Of a stretch of DNA of 64,000 nucleotides, positions 1 through 10,742 are shown one piece after another. The notes under the pieces are model-generated. The model was not told the origin of the DNA. It made no database searches and was given only the letters and a program-made list of their open reading frames with translations. The number at the start of each line of letters is the position of its first letter. Position 1 is the first letter of the stretch. The position numbers and the translations under genes are program-made. The stretch is from Didymella arachidicola (taxonomy: Eukaryota > Ascomycota > Dothideomycetes > Pleosporales > Didymellaceae), in NCBI GenBank assembly GCA_016630955.3, contig CM049994.1, positions 124,001 through 188,000 of the forward strand, given 5' to 3'.

Positions 1-2
1 AA

Positions 3-449
3 TACTTTGAAGGCATTATGTTCCTCACCACCAACCGCATCATGAATTTCGACACAGCTTTTAAATCTCGCATCCACTTGGCCATCAAATACCCGGGACT
101 ATCCCGGATCTCACAGCGTCAGCTATGGACGACCTTCATCACGAACGACTTCCAGCGTTATGCGCCTTACTGGCTCACCGAGGATCTTCTGGACGATCTC
201 GGGGCCAGTAGAGAGCTGAACGGGCGTCAGATCAAGAACGTCGTACGCACAGCAATGGCTCTGGCCGTCGCAGCAAATCGAGAATTGCAAGCGCAGGACA
301 TCTACACTAGCTTGAACGCTATGGAGGACTTTGAGAAAGATTTCGAAGAGGCCATGCATGAAAGCCTAGCTGCGGATAATGCGCACGGTCACAAGAGCCA
401 CCGGACATCAGCGACCGGACATGGACAAAAGAGGAGACGGCTTGACTGA
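3..449 (+). CDS. AAA+ ATPase, C-terminal part (5' end outside window)
   Basis: The reading frame is already open at the window edge, so only about the last 148 residues are present. They match the end of a fungal AAA+ ATPase module. A sensor-1 strand with Asn (FLTTNR) is followed by an arginine-finger segment (FKSRIH), a small helical lid, and a sensor-2 motif (LNGRQIKN). The C-terminus is basic (KRRRLD) and could act as a nuclear signal. These ATPases are often large fungal proteins of unknown substrate that remodel partners using ATP. The Walker A and B motifs would lie upstream of the window. The methionine at 18 is internal, because the preceding codons encode conserved residues (YFEGI). 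Substrate and location are unknown. Confidence 0.85.
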   Translation, partial: YFEGIMFLTTNRIMNFDTAFKSRIHLAIKYPGLSRISQRQLWTTFITNDFQRYAPYWLTEDLLDDLGASRELNGRQIKNVVRTAMALAVAANRELQAQDIYTSLNAMEDFEKDFEEAMHESLAADNAHGHKSHRTSATGHGQKRRRLD

Positions 450-1487
450 AGCCCTGCAATCAATTGAGAGACAAATGTAATCAAAACCGAATGACATCTG
501 TCTTTGTTTTCGAGCGTTGGTCGTGAACAACGGCTCTCTCTCCTCATTTCAATGACCAAGAAGCCTGTATGTGCACAGTTTTGAAAGTCGATGAACGGGT
601 CAAAAGATAATGTCGAATAAGATTCTATCTGAGGTTAGTCAGCTATAGAATGCTGTGCGATAAGCTACTTAGCCCAAGTGAAGTTGAACGCGATTCATTG
701 AAGGCGTATTGATACATAACGATTCTATAGGAGGCTTAGGAGATGCCTTTGTTAGTCCCAACAGCGTCGCGGTTTCCTTGGTCGCTTAATGGTATGTCGC
801 ACATTATTGTTAATAGGATTGGATTTAATCGGAGCTGAGTTACTCAAAACGACTGCCTCTTACTCTGTTGCCCGCTAGGCGGCCATGCAGGCTCTCCAGT
901 TTTCGTTCATGCCCGCCTGTTTCCGGGCTTTCATTATCGACATGACTTTTGTAACCATTCAATTGGCTAGGGATGTTTCCGTGTTCTAAGATATAAGTTA
1001 GCAAATTGGCCCGTATTGGCTAGCAATGTGGGTGGTGTTCGTTGGACTGGCTCCCGTAACCCGTAAACGCGACGCAAAAATCTCAAAACAGTACCTTGAC
1101 AGACGGCGGATCGGACAGAAGAACACACATTCTCCCGAGCTATGTGCGAGATTAGTAATGCTCCCAGACCCGCAATTTGCACTTTGTCAATATCAGCAAG
1201 TGTCCACAAAATGCACAGGTAGCGAGACCTCATGTCTACGCTACGGAGGCCCATCATACTCCCGGCCGGCCTTGTCATATTCAGTGTGCAGGAGTCGTGC
1301 GGCCTCACGTGCAGGGCCGTGCCTGGCGTGGAGCATACCAGCCGCAACTTATGACGACACCATCCAATTGCCGGTCTCCAGGCTCATTGTGTAGAAGATT
1401 GTCCGAGACCGCGGATCATGGATGTAAGGATGGAAGTGGGGTATACCCTCGTCTGTAAGATAAATGTGCCCATGCCCCGCAACCTTA
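450..1487. other. Intergenic region between AAA+ ATPase and transposon
   Basis: About 1 kb with no gene I can support. Short overlapping open frames on both strands between about 970 and 1460 show no recognisable family. The last 140 bases (about 1349-1486, minus strand) are open in the same frame as the DNA on the other side of the transposon (see findings), so this may be the remains of a coding exon. Confidence 0.6.
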
Positions 1488-1531
1488 CCGAGTCCGTGCG
1501 CGTGACGCCCACCATCGCGTAACGCCCCGCT
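1488..1531 (+). repeat. Left 44-bp terminal inverted repeat of the Fot1/pogo element
   Basis: Starts CCGAGTCCGTGCG and ends CGCCCCGCT. It is the exact reverse complement of 3544-3587, and TA precedes it at 1486-1487. Confidence 0.95.
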
Positions 1532-1575
1532 AAGCAAATCGCACCCCATCTTCAACACCCCATAGCTCAGTCAAT

Positions 1576-3435
1576 ATGGACTCAATTCAAGAAGCGGCTA
1601 CAGAATTCGATTTGCGCAATCATAAAGAACAACTTTCATACACAAAGTTTGCTAAAGCAAAGGGAGTTGATCGGTCTACGTTAGCGCGGAGGCACAAAGG
1701 GGTTTCAACTTCTAGGGAGGTCAAAGCAGTTAACCAACGGAAACTCAACAACACTGAAGAACAAGAGCTTATTAAGCTTATTAATAAGCTTACTGAGGAC
1801 GGATTCCCTCCTAACAGGCTTCAAATCCGAAATTACGCGTCTAAAGTAGCTGGTAGCAGCGTCTCTGATAGCTGGGTTACTCGCTTCCTCCACCGTCACA
1901 CAGCTGAACTGGTCACCAAATGGGCAACAGGGAAGGATCGCAATCGCCACCAAGCTGACTCAGGGGCTTCTTTTGAGGCCTACTTCACACTTCTACACAG
2001 CAAGATAGCTGAGTACAGCATTGAGCCTCAGCACATGTACAATATGGATGAGAAGGGCTTCATGATCGGGGTACTTGAACGTGCAAAACGAGTGTTCTCC
2101 CGGCCACTGTGGGACAGCAAGCAAGTCAGAGGTACTCTCCAAGACGGCTCACGGGAGTGGATCACGCTTATTGCTTGCATAAGTGCCTCAGGGGAAGCCC
2201 TGCCAGCAAGCCTCATATACCCAGCAGCCAATCAAGCTATATACTCAGGCTGGGTGGAGGATATCAAGCCAGGGGAACACTCAGTCTTTGTCAGCTCATC
2301 TAGTACAGGCTGGAGCAACAACGAGATAGCTCTTGCCTGGCTTGAACAGGTGTTCGATCGCGCTACTAAGGCCACAGCACGGAGAAAGTATCGTCTTTTG
2401 ATACTTGACGGCCACGGGAGCCACGTTACCCCTGACTTTATTGAGTACGCCAACCAACGCAAGATACTCGTGATGATCCTTCCCCCTCACTCAACACACA
2501 GGCTCCAGCCACTGGACGTTTGCCTGTTCTCACCTCTGGCACGAGCATACTCAAATGAGCTTACGCAGTTCCTCCAAAGCAGTCAGGGGACCTCTCCAGT
2601 CACTAAATCAAACTTCTTACACCTGTTCTGGGCGGCGTGGCAGAGCTCATTTCAGGAGTCAACAATCGTCAACTCCTTTGCAGCCACAGGGATATGGCCC
2701 CCTGACGCCTCTGCTGTACTCAAACAAGTCAACAACACTTATACAGACAAAGAAGAACAATCAGGAGCTCTTAGACCAACAGACTGGAGGCGTATAAGGC
2801 AGGTACTTAAGGATCATGTGAAGGAACCTGACAGTGAGGCAGTGCGGGAGCTGACAGGGGCAATTCACTCTCTTACTGCCCAGGTTGAGCTGCTTACTGA
2901 GCAGAACAAAGGCCTGCAGGAGTCTCTTGCACACAGGAAGAAGCACAATAAGAAGAGTAAGCCCCTGAGTCTCCAACAGCGGAAGGAGTACCAAAGTCAA
3001 CCTGTATTTTGGTCTCCTCGGAAGGTCAGAGAGGCACACTATCGTCGGAAGATCAATGAGCAAGAACAGGAGGAGCAGCATCTTCAAAAGCTACGTCAGA
3101 AGCAAGAGCAAGTAGCAATTAAGCTTCAGAGAGCAAGAGAGGCTCAGGAGAAGCGTACAGAGCGTGAGAGAGCTAAGGAGGTGAGGGTGCAGGAGAAGGC
3201 TAAGAAGGCAGCTGAAGCGCAGCGTCAAAGGGACGCTCGTCAAGCTACTACTGCTATCCAATTATCCCAAAAGGGTAAGCGTAAAGCCTTAAAAGCTACC
3301 TCAGGTAGCAATAAGCGTCAGAAACAAGCTGGTGATGCTGGTGGTGCGAAAGAAGCCCCTGAGGCACCCTCAGCTCCTCCACCAGTCACTACTCGCCGCG
3401 GACGCAACGTTAGGCTTCCAAGTAAATACAAGTAG
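1576..3435 (+). CDS. Fot1/pogo-type transposase, DDD catalytic triad, intact
   Basis: A 619-residue single-exon transposase that cuts and pastes the surrounding element. The order is an N-terminal psq-type helix-turn-helix (about 10-45), a CENP-B/Tc5-type DNA-binding helix-turn-helix (about 55-125) and a DDE_1 catalytic domain (about 150-375). The three acidic residues are visible: D158 in NMDEKGF, D278 in ILDGHGSH and D314 in LQPLDV. That is the DDD form typical of pogo/Fot1 rather than DDE. The last 180 residues are a Lys/Glu/Gln-rich coiled coil ending in a basic tail (RRGRNVRLPSKYK). No stop or frameshift interrupts it, so it could be active. The CDS begins 44 bases inside the left inverted repeat. 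Confidence 0.95.
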   Translation: MDSIQEAATEFDLRNHKEQLSYTKFAKAKGVDRSTLARRHKGVSTSREVKAVNQRKLNNTEEQELIKLINKLTEDGFPPNRLQIRNYASKVAGSSVSDSWVTRFLHRHTAELVTKWATGKDRNRHQADSGASFEAYFTLLHSKIAEYSIEPQHMYNMDEKGFMIGVLERAKRVFSRPLWDSKQVRGTLQDGSREWITLIACISASGEALPASLIYPAANQAIYSGWVEDIKPGEHSVFVSSSSTGWSNNEIALAWLEQVFDRATKATARRKYRLLILDGHGSHVTPDFIEYANQRKILVMILPPHSTHRLQPLDVCLFSPLARAYSNELTQFLQSSQGTSPVTKSNFLHLFWAAWQSSFQESTIVNSFAATGIWPPDASAVLKQVNNTYTDKEEQSGALRPTDWRRIRQVLKDHVKEPDSEAVRELTGAIHSLTAQVELLTEQNKGLQESLAHRKKHNKKSKPLSLQQRKEYQSQPVFWSPRKVREAHYRRKINEQEQEEQHLQKLRQKQEQVAIKLQRAREAQEKRTERERAKEVRVQEKAKKAAEAQRQRDARQATTAIQLSQKGKRKALKATSGSNKRQKQAGDAGGAKEAPEAPSAPPPVTTRRGRNVRLPSKYK

Positions 3436-3543
3436 CACAAGTAGTTCACATAGGTCTATTTACTACTCTACTACAATATTATACAATATTTGCTGTTGTT
3501 GGTGGCTCAGTAACCTTATTTTTCAACAAGTCGATAGGATCTC

Positions 3544-3587
3544 AGCGGGGCGTTACGCGATGGTGGGCGTCACGCGCACGGACTCGG
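3544..3587 (-). repeat. Right 44-bp terminal inverted repeat of the Fot1/pogo element
   Basis: Exact reverse complement of 1488-1531, followed by TA at 3588-3589. Confidence 0.95.
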
Positions 3588-3726
3588 TAGGGCCGAGAGC
3601 TCGAGTCTTCCTGTTCTGCCCGGCATCTTCATTCAGCACATTCAAGAAGTCAGTGTTCGTACAGTTGCTTCCCCACTCATACTTACAGCTCGTAGATAAT
3701 TCGCACAGATAGCCCCAGACATCACC

Positions 3727-4035
3727 ATGGCCACCCAGGTCATCGTGCTCTATCCTCGCAAGGACGAATCTAAGTTCGACCTCGACTATTATCACGCCAC
3801 ACACATGCCCCTCGTCAAGGATACCTGGACACCACACGGCCTGAAGTCTTTCAGCGTCGTCCAGCTGGCGGCAGACAACCAGTACAGCATGGCCGCGATC
3901 CTGGATTTTGAGAACCAGGAGGGTTTGGGCAAGGCAATGAACGATCCCGGCACGAAGAAGGTCATGGACGACATCAACAACTTCAGCAGCGAGCAGCCTG
4001 TGATCGTGGCGGGCAATGTGACCCTCCAGGGCTAG
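3727..4035 (+). CDS. EthD-domain protein (dimeric alpha/beta barrel)
   Basis: A 102-residue single-exon protein of the EthD family (named after an ethyl tert-butyl ether degradation protein). Its dimeric ferredoxin-like fold covers the whole length. Diagnostic segments are the N-terminal strand VIVLYPRKDESKFDLDYY, the conserved H-MPLV motif (THMPLVKD) and a C-terminal region with DDINNFSSEQP. Fungal members are cytosolic and often accompany oxidation or secondary-metabolite genes. The substrate is unknown. The start codon has a strong context (CACCATGG). The only neighbour of possible metabolic relevance is the broken CoA-ligase-like gene downstream. The transposon end lies 139 bp upstream, inside its promoter or 5' UTR, so its expression may be altered in this strain. 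Confidence 0.9.
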   Translation: MATQVIVLYPRKDESKFDLDYYHATHMPLVKDTWTPHGLKSFSVVQLAADNQYSMAAILDFENQEGLGKAMNDPGTKKVMDDINNFSSEQPVIVAGNVTLQG

Positions 4036-4261
4036 GTGCGAAAATGGACGTCGTTGAAGAAGTAGGCTGTATGAAGCTCCTGCATCAATTTAGCAGCCCC
4101 ACACCAGATCATCAATCACCGAGGCACCTCCTCAAACTTCACGCTTCAATGCATGACAATTATATACGACTCAGTGATCCAATTGACGCTGACACGCTCA
4201 CAAAGACGTGCGAGGCACAATGCAGTCTTCTTCTCATCGTCGCAGGCGTCTTCGCAACTTA

Positions 4262-4518
4262 CGAAGAAGCTCGTTTTTTTTGAACGATCACTTGCAGGAA
4301 CACCACAACGCACCTTCTGCTTGTGTTCGCATCTTTGCAACACAACAACATAATTAGTTATTAGAAGCTATACAAAAAAGTACAGAAGATAAATCTCTAT
4401 CTATCTAGATACTTTACTAGTTATATTATATGATTATGTTGTTATTGTAGCGCATGCAAAAGGGGGGGTCTTGTTAGTGTTTTTGCGAGTGATCGCTCAA
4501 AAAAAACGAGCTTCTTCG
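4262..4518. mobile_element. MITE-like inverted-repeat element, about 257 bp
   Basis: Two 42-base arms in inverted orientation (4262-4303 and 4477-4518) match at 38 of 42 positions. Each begins from the outside with CGAAGAAGCTCG followed by eight T. The 170-base interior is non-coding and AT-rich, with TATC/ATCT runs around 4395-4440. This is the structure of a non-autonomous miniature inverted-repeat transposable element. A shared CGCAA outside both arms suggests the true ends may lie a few bases further out. I cannot identify a convincing target duplication. It lies just before the start of the pseudogene. A chance hairpin is unlikely at this length, but family membership is unknown. Confidence 0.6.
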
Positions 4519-4545
4519 CAGGCTTGCGCGCATCCAACCTACGTC

Positions 4546-6397
4546 ATGCCGTTCCTGGCTGAAGAGCACATCGCTATACCAACCACCGACCTGTTATCAT
4601 GGATGTTTGATGAACAAACATACGATGTTGATAAACCTGCAAAGGTGCTCTTGGACTCTGTCATCGCAGTTGCTGAACAATCAAGATATACGTCGACGCA
4701 GCTGAATACTCACGGTCGATATCTTCGAGCCAAGCTCGTCATATCGCAAGGAAGGTATGTGCTGAGTCCAAGTCGATTGGCTTGAAAGAGGACGATTGCA
4801 TTTGCATGCTCTCCTTCAATGACGTAAGAACTGGAGTCACTCACGACGACGTCCGAGTTGAACGGGCTATCGAGGTCTTCAGGGATATGCTGACGGTGCA
4901 AGATCTTTTACTCAATGGCCTTTGTAGGCATACTATCTTTCGGCGGTGTTTTCGCTGGTGTTAACCCGTCTCATACGTCCTACAATCTTGAGCATGCCTT
5001 CCGCACTGCTGAAATCAAAGCCCTCATCGTTGAGCCTGAGCTTCTCCTAACCGCTTTGAAGGCAGCTCAGCAGGCTGGCATACCACGAAAAAACATCTTC
5101 GCTTCGATCATCATGCGCCAATCAATCAGCCTTTGGACGAAAACGAAGCCTGGGAGATAGATATCAGGAGCTGGGGACACCTCATGGGTCAAGGAGAAGT
5201 AGACTGGATAAAGTGGGACAACGAAGCACGAAGCAAGTCAACAACAGCAGCTCGTCTTTTTTCGAGCGGCACGACCGGTCTGCCCAAAGCTGTCGAAATG
5301 ACCCATCACAATTTCATCGCGCAGCACACTATGGTCCTCGAGCACAAACCGCGACTACGAAGTCATCCGTCTCCTCTGCACACCCATGTTCCACGTCTCC
5401 GACGTCCCACGCGCCCACACATCGCCTCTCCGCTCCGGACTCCTCACCTACGTAATGCGTCGTTTCGAGCTACAGTCCTGGTTGCAAAACATATCGCGCC
5501 TTGGCATCGCAGAAGCAAACATGCTGCCCCCGATGGTAAACCAGGTGATCAATTCGCCTCTCACAGCGAAGTACTCGCTCAAATCCATCCGCAACTCGTG
5601 GGTTGGCGCCGCGCCGCTGGCTGCAGAACCGCAAGCGCGCTACAAGGCTCTCTTACGCGCCGAGACGCCGTTCAACCAGGTCTGGGGCATGAGTGACACG
5701 AGTTGCATAGCAACGATAGTGCACTACCCCGAGCAAGATGCGTCAGGATCCGTGGGTCGCTTTCCTGCCCGACATTGATGCGAAACTGGTGGACGACGAG
5801 GGACGCGATATCACCGACTACGATGTGCGCGGGGAATTGTGTGCGAGGGGCCCACTGATAGTAAAGGGGTATTTCAACAATGCACGCCGAGAGTTGGGAC
5901 CAAGATGGGTACTTCCACACTGGGGACGTTGCTGTGCGGCTTCGTCACAATGGATTGTAGTACATTGTGTACAGGAAGAAGGTGCGCGGAGTCTACTGAC
6001 GAATTGAATAGATCGCTGACGAACATCAAAGGAGCTCATCAAGGTCCGTGGCTTCCAGGTCGCTCCCGCAGAGCTAGAAGGCGTTCTCCTCTCTCATCCC
6101 GAGGTCAGTGACGCAGCAGTGATCGGCGTTGGGGCAGGCGGCATGAGCAAAACGAACGTTATCGGTAAAGCGGGCGACGAGGGCAGCGAGCTACCTCGAG
6201 CCTACATCGTGTTGAAGCAAGGCAGCCAACTAGCCGAGAAGGATGTGCAAGCATACATGAAAGAGAAGCTGGCTGGGTACAAGCAGCCAGTAAGCGGCGA
6301 GCGCTTTATCGACTGTACACCGAAGAATGCATCAGGCAAGATACTGAAGAAAGACTTGAAAAAAATCGCGGAGAGAGAGATGAGTGCGAGGTTATAG
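4546..6397 (+). pseudogene. Acyl-CoA / 4-coumarate-CoA ligase-like adenylating enzyme, degraded
   Basis: Fragments in all three forward frames line up, in order, with a fungal AMP-dependent synthetase of the 4CL type. These are an N-terminus MPFLAEEHIAIPTTDLLSW, a FNDV segment with a normal intron at 4824-4902, GGVFAGVNPSHTSYNLEHA, the AMP-binding loop SSGTTGLPKA (near 5264), GYFHTGD and VRGFQVAPAELEGVL. The A10 lysine region NASGKILKKDLKK follows, then the C-terminus SARL, which looks like a peroxisomal PTS1 (ARL). Frame breaks fall near 4750, 5100, 5353, 5761 and 5885. An in-frame TAG at 5958-5960 replaces a Trp-like position, just before a second likely intron (about 5976-6031). The intact gene would have activated a carboxylic acid as a CoA thioester in peroxisomes. 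Clustered sequencing error is an unlikely alternative. Confidence 0.85.
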
Positions 6398-6684
6398 CAA
6401 ATGCATTAGACCGTGAGCGCGAAAACGCGTGCCATGTAATATATTACTATTCCTCTCCTTCGATTCTAACGAGTACTGACGGCCTCTGAGTCGTATGCAA
6501 AGTACTATCCAAAGCTGCGCTCCCGCCCAATGCATTTTCTTGTCCAGGGTATGTAAATAAAAATGCAAGTCGAGTCAATATGTATCTAGAATGTCGTAAG
6601 ATGTCGGTGTACTCAAAATTATATAGCTTGTCGACTTTTGCCGGGTTTTATGCTCTTGAAAGCCTTATCTACGCGATCGTACTA

Positions 6685-9600
6685 TTACCTCCGTTGTTGC
6701 TGGTTTTGACCGTACGGCCTTGTCGGGGGATAGGTCGGTTTTTGTTGCTGCATGTACTGCTGCTGGGGCGTTTGTTGTTGTGGGAAGTATTGCCCTTGCA
6801 TCGACTGCGCGGGTGTTTGGATCCATCCCCCCGGAATTTGCATTTGAGGAGTCACTTGCTGTTGAGGGAAATACCCGGCTTGCTGAGCGTACATCTGGGC
6901 CTGACCGGGGGTGGAGAAAGCCATGCCGGGCATACCAGTAGGCGTGCCAAGGGCTTGCGGAGTATTCATACCCATCACACTTGGGGCGTAGTTGCTCTGC
7001 GCGTACATGCTTTGTGCCATGGCCATTTGCTGCTGCTGCTGCATGTTCTGCATCTCCATCATTTGACGTTGGCGAGCCTCAATCTGGCGTTGCTGCTCTT
7101 GCATCTGCCGCTGGTTCTGCAGCATCATGCGCTTGTCAATCTCGGCTTGCATTGCTGCGGAGTGGCGATTCTGTTGCTTGGCTTTCTCCTTCTCTTTCTC
7201 GCGGTAGTCGATATACCCCGTCAGGCCTTGTGAAGGCTGCTGTTGGTGCTTCTTATTGATGTTCGATGACATGTCGAGCAAAGGTGTACCGGTTATGCGA
7301 GCAACCTGCTCCTGCTCACGAGCAGAGAGAGTGGTAGGCTTCGAATCAAGCAGAAGCTCTGCGCCTCGGGAAGGTGGTCTGCTTAGCGTGAGTCTGCTAG
7401 ACGGACGCGCCGCAGGTGAGGGTGGACCTTCCGGGGTTCGCTGTAGATGGGCCCAATCACCAGACCGCGTACGGTTCGCGGGTGTAGGCGTCTGTCTTGG
7501 GTAACTCATCAGACCAGGAGAATGTTGAGCAGCGCGATGCAGCACCCACTCCTCAGCGTCAAGCTTGTGCCCGCTTGCCCGGCGACCGGGCGATGCCATG
7601 ACAGGCTGCCATGCAACTTGTCGTGATTCATTTTCGTTCGGGGAGGTGGACGTGCTGTGCATATGCAACGCAGTATTCGGTGTTGTTCTCCCCGATGAGA
7701 TGTACGAGTTGCGATTGGGCACCTCATTAGGAGATGCAGCCAGATGCTCCTTCGAGCGTGAGAACTCGTTACCCGGCATCATAGTTCCTGGAGTCATGGT
7801 CCCGCTAGTTCCTGGGCGCTTATCATTGAAACCCAGAGTGTAAGTGGGCCCAAAGTCGATCGAAGGCATATCCGCAGAGGGCATGACTCTGGGATCGAAA
7901 GTCGGATGAGAAGCTCCGGCAGTGGTATCTCCGTGAGGAAGTAGAGAGGGATCGCCAATCGTCTTCAGAACTCCACTGCGAGGCCGGTCCTGCCTCGCAG
8001 GCAACTTTTGTACGACCACTTCTTCGCTGTATGTGCTCGCATAGTCTGGAGTTGACGTCGAGACGGCATCATCGTCATAACGACTGCTTGACTTGCTTTG
8101 CTGCCTGAACAGGGAAGTCTCTGTTTGGTTCAAGGCGTCAAGAGCTTCAGGATCAACTACATCCTGTCGTAAACTACCAAGGCTTGAGCTAGTGGTCGAT
8201 CGCTGCGAAAAGGAGGGAGACCGACCTGGGACTGGTTTACGGGTGATTTGACCGCCGCTGCTACCAGAATGCGGGCGGTCAGGAAGTTCCTGTCTCGTCT
8301 GAGACTGCAATGGCACCCCATGCTCTGGTACAGGAGGCGCTACAGGCTCATATCCTGGAGGTGGCTGCACAAACTCCGCGTGTTCAACGTATGGTGATGC
8401 AGGGATCGTGGGCATCCTGTTCTGCGAGCGACCCTCACGAGTTACAGGTCGTTGAGGATTGAGTTGCATTTGCTGTGACCGGTCTGCACCATACTCGCCG
8501 CTCCTCCTGTTGTGCAGACTTTCCTGGCTCTTCCAAGCAGCAGCCGCACCAGCAGCTGCAACACCTCCAGGCAAAGGAGAATGCGATACATCCACCATCT
8601 GGTTGAGTGTTGCGTTGTCAACGTGCGGATTCGGCTTGATGGTGGAGCCTGGAACAGAAGGTCTGATAGGGGGCTGCTGGTTCGACGCATGTGCGAAGGA
8701 AGGCGGTTGGTCTACTGGACCAACAGGTGGTGCGGAGGCTGCGATTGGAAGCTCAGGCAGATTCTGTGGCTCGTGACCGGGAGACTCATCCGTGTCAGAG
8801 CTTTCGAGGTGTTGCGTCGATCCATTCTGAGGAGTTCCGTTGTACACAACGCCATGCTGAGGTGGGGTTGGAGGGCGATCGTTGTCATCCAGACTCTGCT
8901 GCTGCTGCCGCGCCTTTCGCATCTTCTTGACAAGAATATTCTGTGGAGTCTCAGAAACCGATCGCTGGTGGCGAGGAGCGGCGAAGGGGCCTGTGGGAGG
9001 CGCGGAATCAACACGTCGTGGTCCTTGAGGGTCGAAGCTACCTTCTCGCGTGGGTGAAGGCTGACGAGTCGATGGCTGCGAGCGAATGGAGCCACCATCT
9101 TGGAACCTGAGGTTGCGGGTCGATGGCGTATAGCCTGCTCGACTGAGAGTGTTCCTGCGGCCTCCAGGCCCTGCAGTAGAGTCGGACAAAGTGCTCATGC
9201 GTGTAGATGTCAGATCCTTCAGTTGCTTCCTCCATTGTCGTTCAGACCAAGCCTGACTGCCTTCCTTGTTGATTAAGCCAGTCACATCCCAGAGCTCGAG
9301 ATATCCGTATCGATTGTCGGATGGCATTGCGAACATGAGACCACGGGTGTCCAATACATCTGCAATCAGCTTCTTTGGTCGTCCATAAAGGTTGAAAGTG
9401 TCGAAGACAGGAAAGAGGAACTGAAGCATGATCTCAAAACCGGAAATGGCCGGCCGCGATTCTGGCATGACGAAGACGAAGCCCTCCGTAGTGGTCTCTG
9501 GCTGCGAGTGCACGGTGATCTTTCCCTCGATCTTCACCAATGTCGACGAATCGATGAGTGATTTCATCTGAGGGTAGATGGCATAACAGGCGAATGCATC

Positions 9601-10703
9601 TTTGATGGTAGCAATCGGCTTCGTCTTCTTCGTGATCTTCTTCGTCTCGTAGAATTTCATGTCGCCCTTGAGAATAGTCTGCTTCTCGTAGGGGTTCTTC
9701 TTGCTCTTCGCATCTTTTTGCAATTTGGCATACTCCTTCTGGTCTGGCGGATTGACGACACACCAGCAACGACGCCAGGGAGTACCTGCGCCGAACCGCA
9801 CGCGAACCCAGTCTTCATACTTGGCATTTTCGCGAGCCAATATGACACGGATGTTGTTCAAGAACTTGCCCTTTCCAGCGATCAAAGACCCAGTGTATGC
9901 CTCTTGCAGTGTCGTGTGTTCGTACATGGCAAGCCGGATTGCGGCGGTCCATTGTGTCAGGGCGTGGTATGAGTCGAAGTGGAGCAGATACTTGTTGCTG
10001 GCGGCTGTGGACACGCTGAGGATGTGGTCGAGCTTCTTGCCGTCTTTCAAGGTCATGGATGGGATCTATGAGATGTTAGTGCCAGTACCGCGCTGTTATG
10101 CTTGGGGTGCGCACCATGTGGATCGCAGCGTCGGTAAGGTTGATGAAAGTCGGTATGACCTCGCGGTCGCCGCGAACCTGATCCAGCTCGCTCGCGTCCC
10201 ACAGGGACATGATGGTGCCCACGAGTTGGACAAAGTACTCCTGCCATTTTCTGTCTGCGGCCGGACGGCCACCTGCATATCCGTTAGTGTCACAGCAGCA
10301 GTAATCCTGGTCGGTTTGACGTACGGGTGTCTGTGTCGTGGAACTTCAGGAAGTAGCCCTCCTGGTACAATTTGTTCGAGTGGCTGTTCAGGAACGTGAA
10401 AATGCGCTGCAGCTCGGGTAGCGTGTCCTGGCCAACCTCCATGATGGGCGGCTGGTATGTCTGTATCATGGACATAGGGCGCGAAGAGCGGCCAGTGTCA
10501 GAGCGCTGGCGCTGCTGGGCAGGACTGGGTGAGGCGCGCCCGCTGTTGAAGTCATGCAGGGCTGTGGCCGACTCTGCGAAAGAGTTTGAGGACGGCAACG
10601 GCTTCGAGGGCGCCTGGGCGGTCGTGGGCGACGATGGGCCGGGCGAGGGTGCGGCGGACGTGGTGGACTTGTGCTGGTTGTTGGCACCACCCCATTGTGA
10701 CAT
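6685..10703 (-). CDS. PH-domain protein of the Caf120/Skg3 type
   Basis: Three exons: 10703-10325, 10272-10115 and 10065-6685. Introns are 10273-10324 (donor GTACGT) and 10066-10114. The product is about 1305 residues. An alternative ATG at 10742 would add 13, but I prefer MSQWGG at 10703. After a Ser/Pro-rich N-terminus comes a pleckstrin-homology-like region (about 85-215: QEGYFLKFHD ... YLLHFDSYHALTQWTAAIRL). A second conserved block follows (WRRCWCVVNPP ... GYLELWDVTGL). This arrangement is that of fungal Caf120/Skg3 proteins, linked in yeast to the CCR4-NOT complex and to the cell periphery. The remaining roughly 700 residues are low-complexity (Ser/Pro), ending in a Gln/Met-rich coiled-coil-like tail. 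The exact role in this fungus is not known. Confidence 0.85.
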
Positions 10704-10742
10704 GAAAGAGAGGACTGTCAGGGAGCGAACGGAGCGCAGCAT

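Larger units (their letters stand above)
1488..3587 (+). mobile_element. Fot1/pogo-type DNA transposon (Tc1/mariner superfamily), complete
   Basis: This is a complete 2100-bp class II element. Its ends are 44-bp terminal inverted repeats that I find identical base for base (1488-1531 and 3544-3587). It is flanked by the dinucleotide TA on both sides (1486-1487 and 3588-3589), the expected target duplication for Tc1/mariner/pogo elements. It carries one uninterrupted transposase frame. The perfect repeats and intact frame suggest a recent insertion that has not yet been mutated, for example by repeat-induced point mutation. It sits 139 bp upstream of the EthD gene start codon. Confidence 0.95.

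Noticed and set aside
3553..3837. 94-codon minus-strand frame antisense to the EthD start, as a gene on its own
   Set aside because: It runs into the transposon repeat and overlaps the EthD coding sequence. It is discussed only as a possible disrupted frame.
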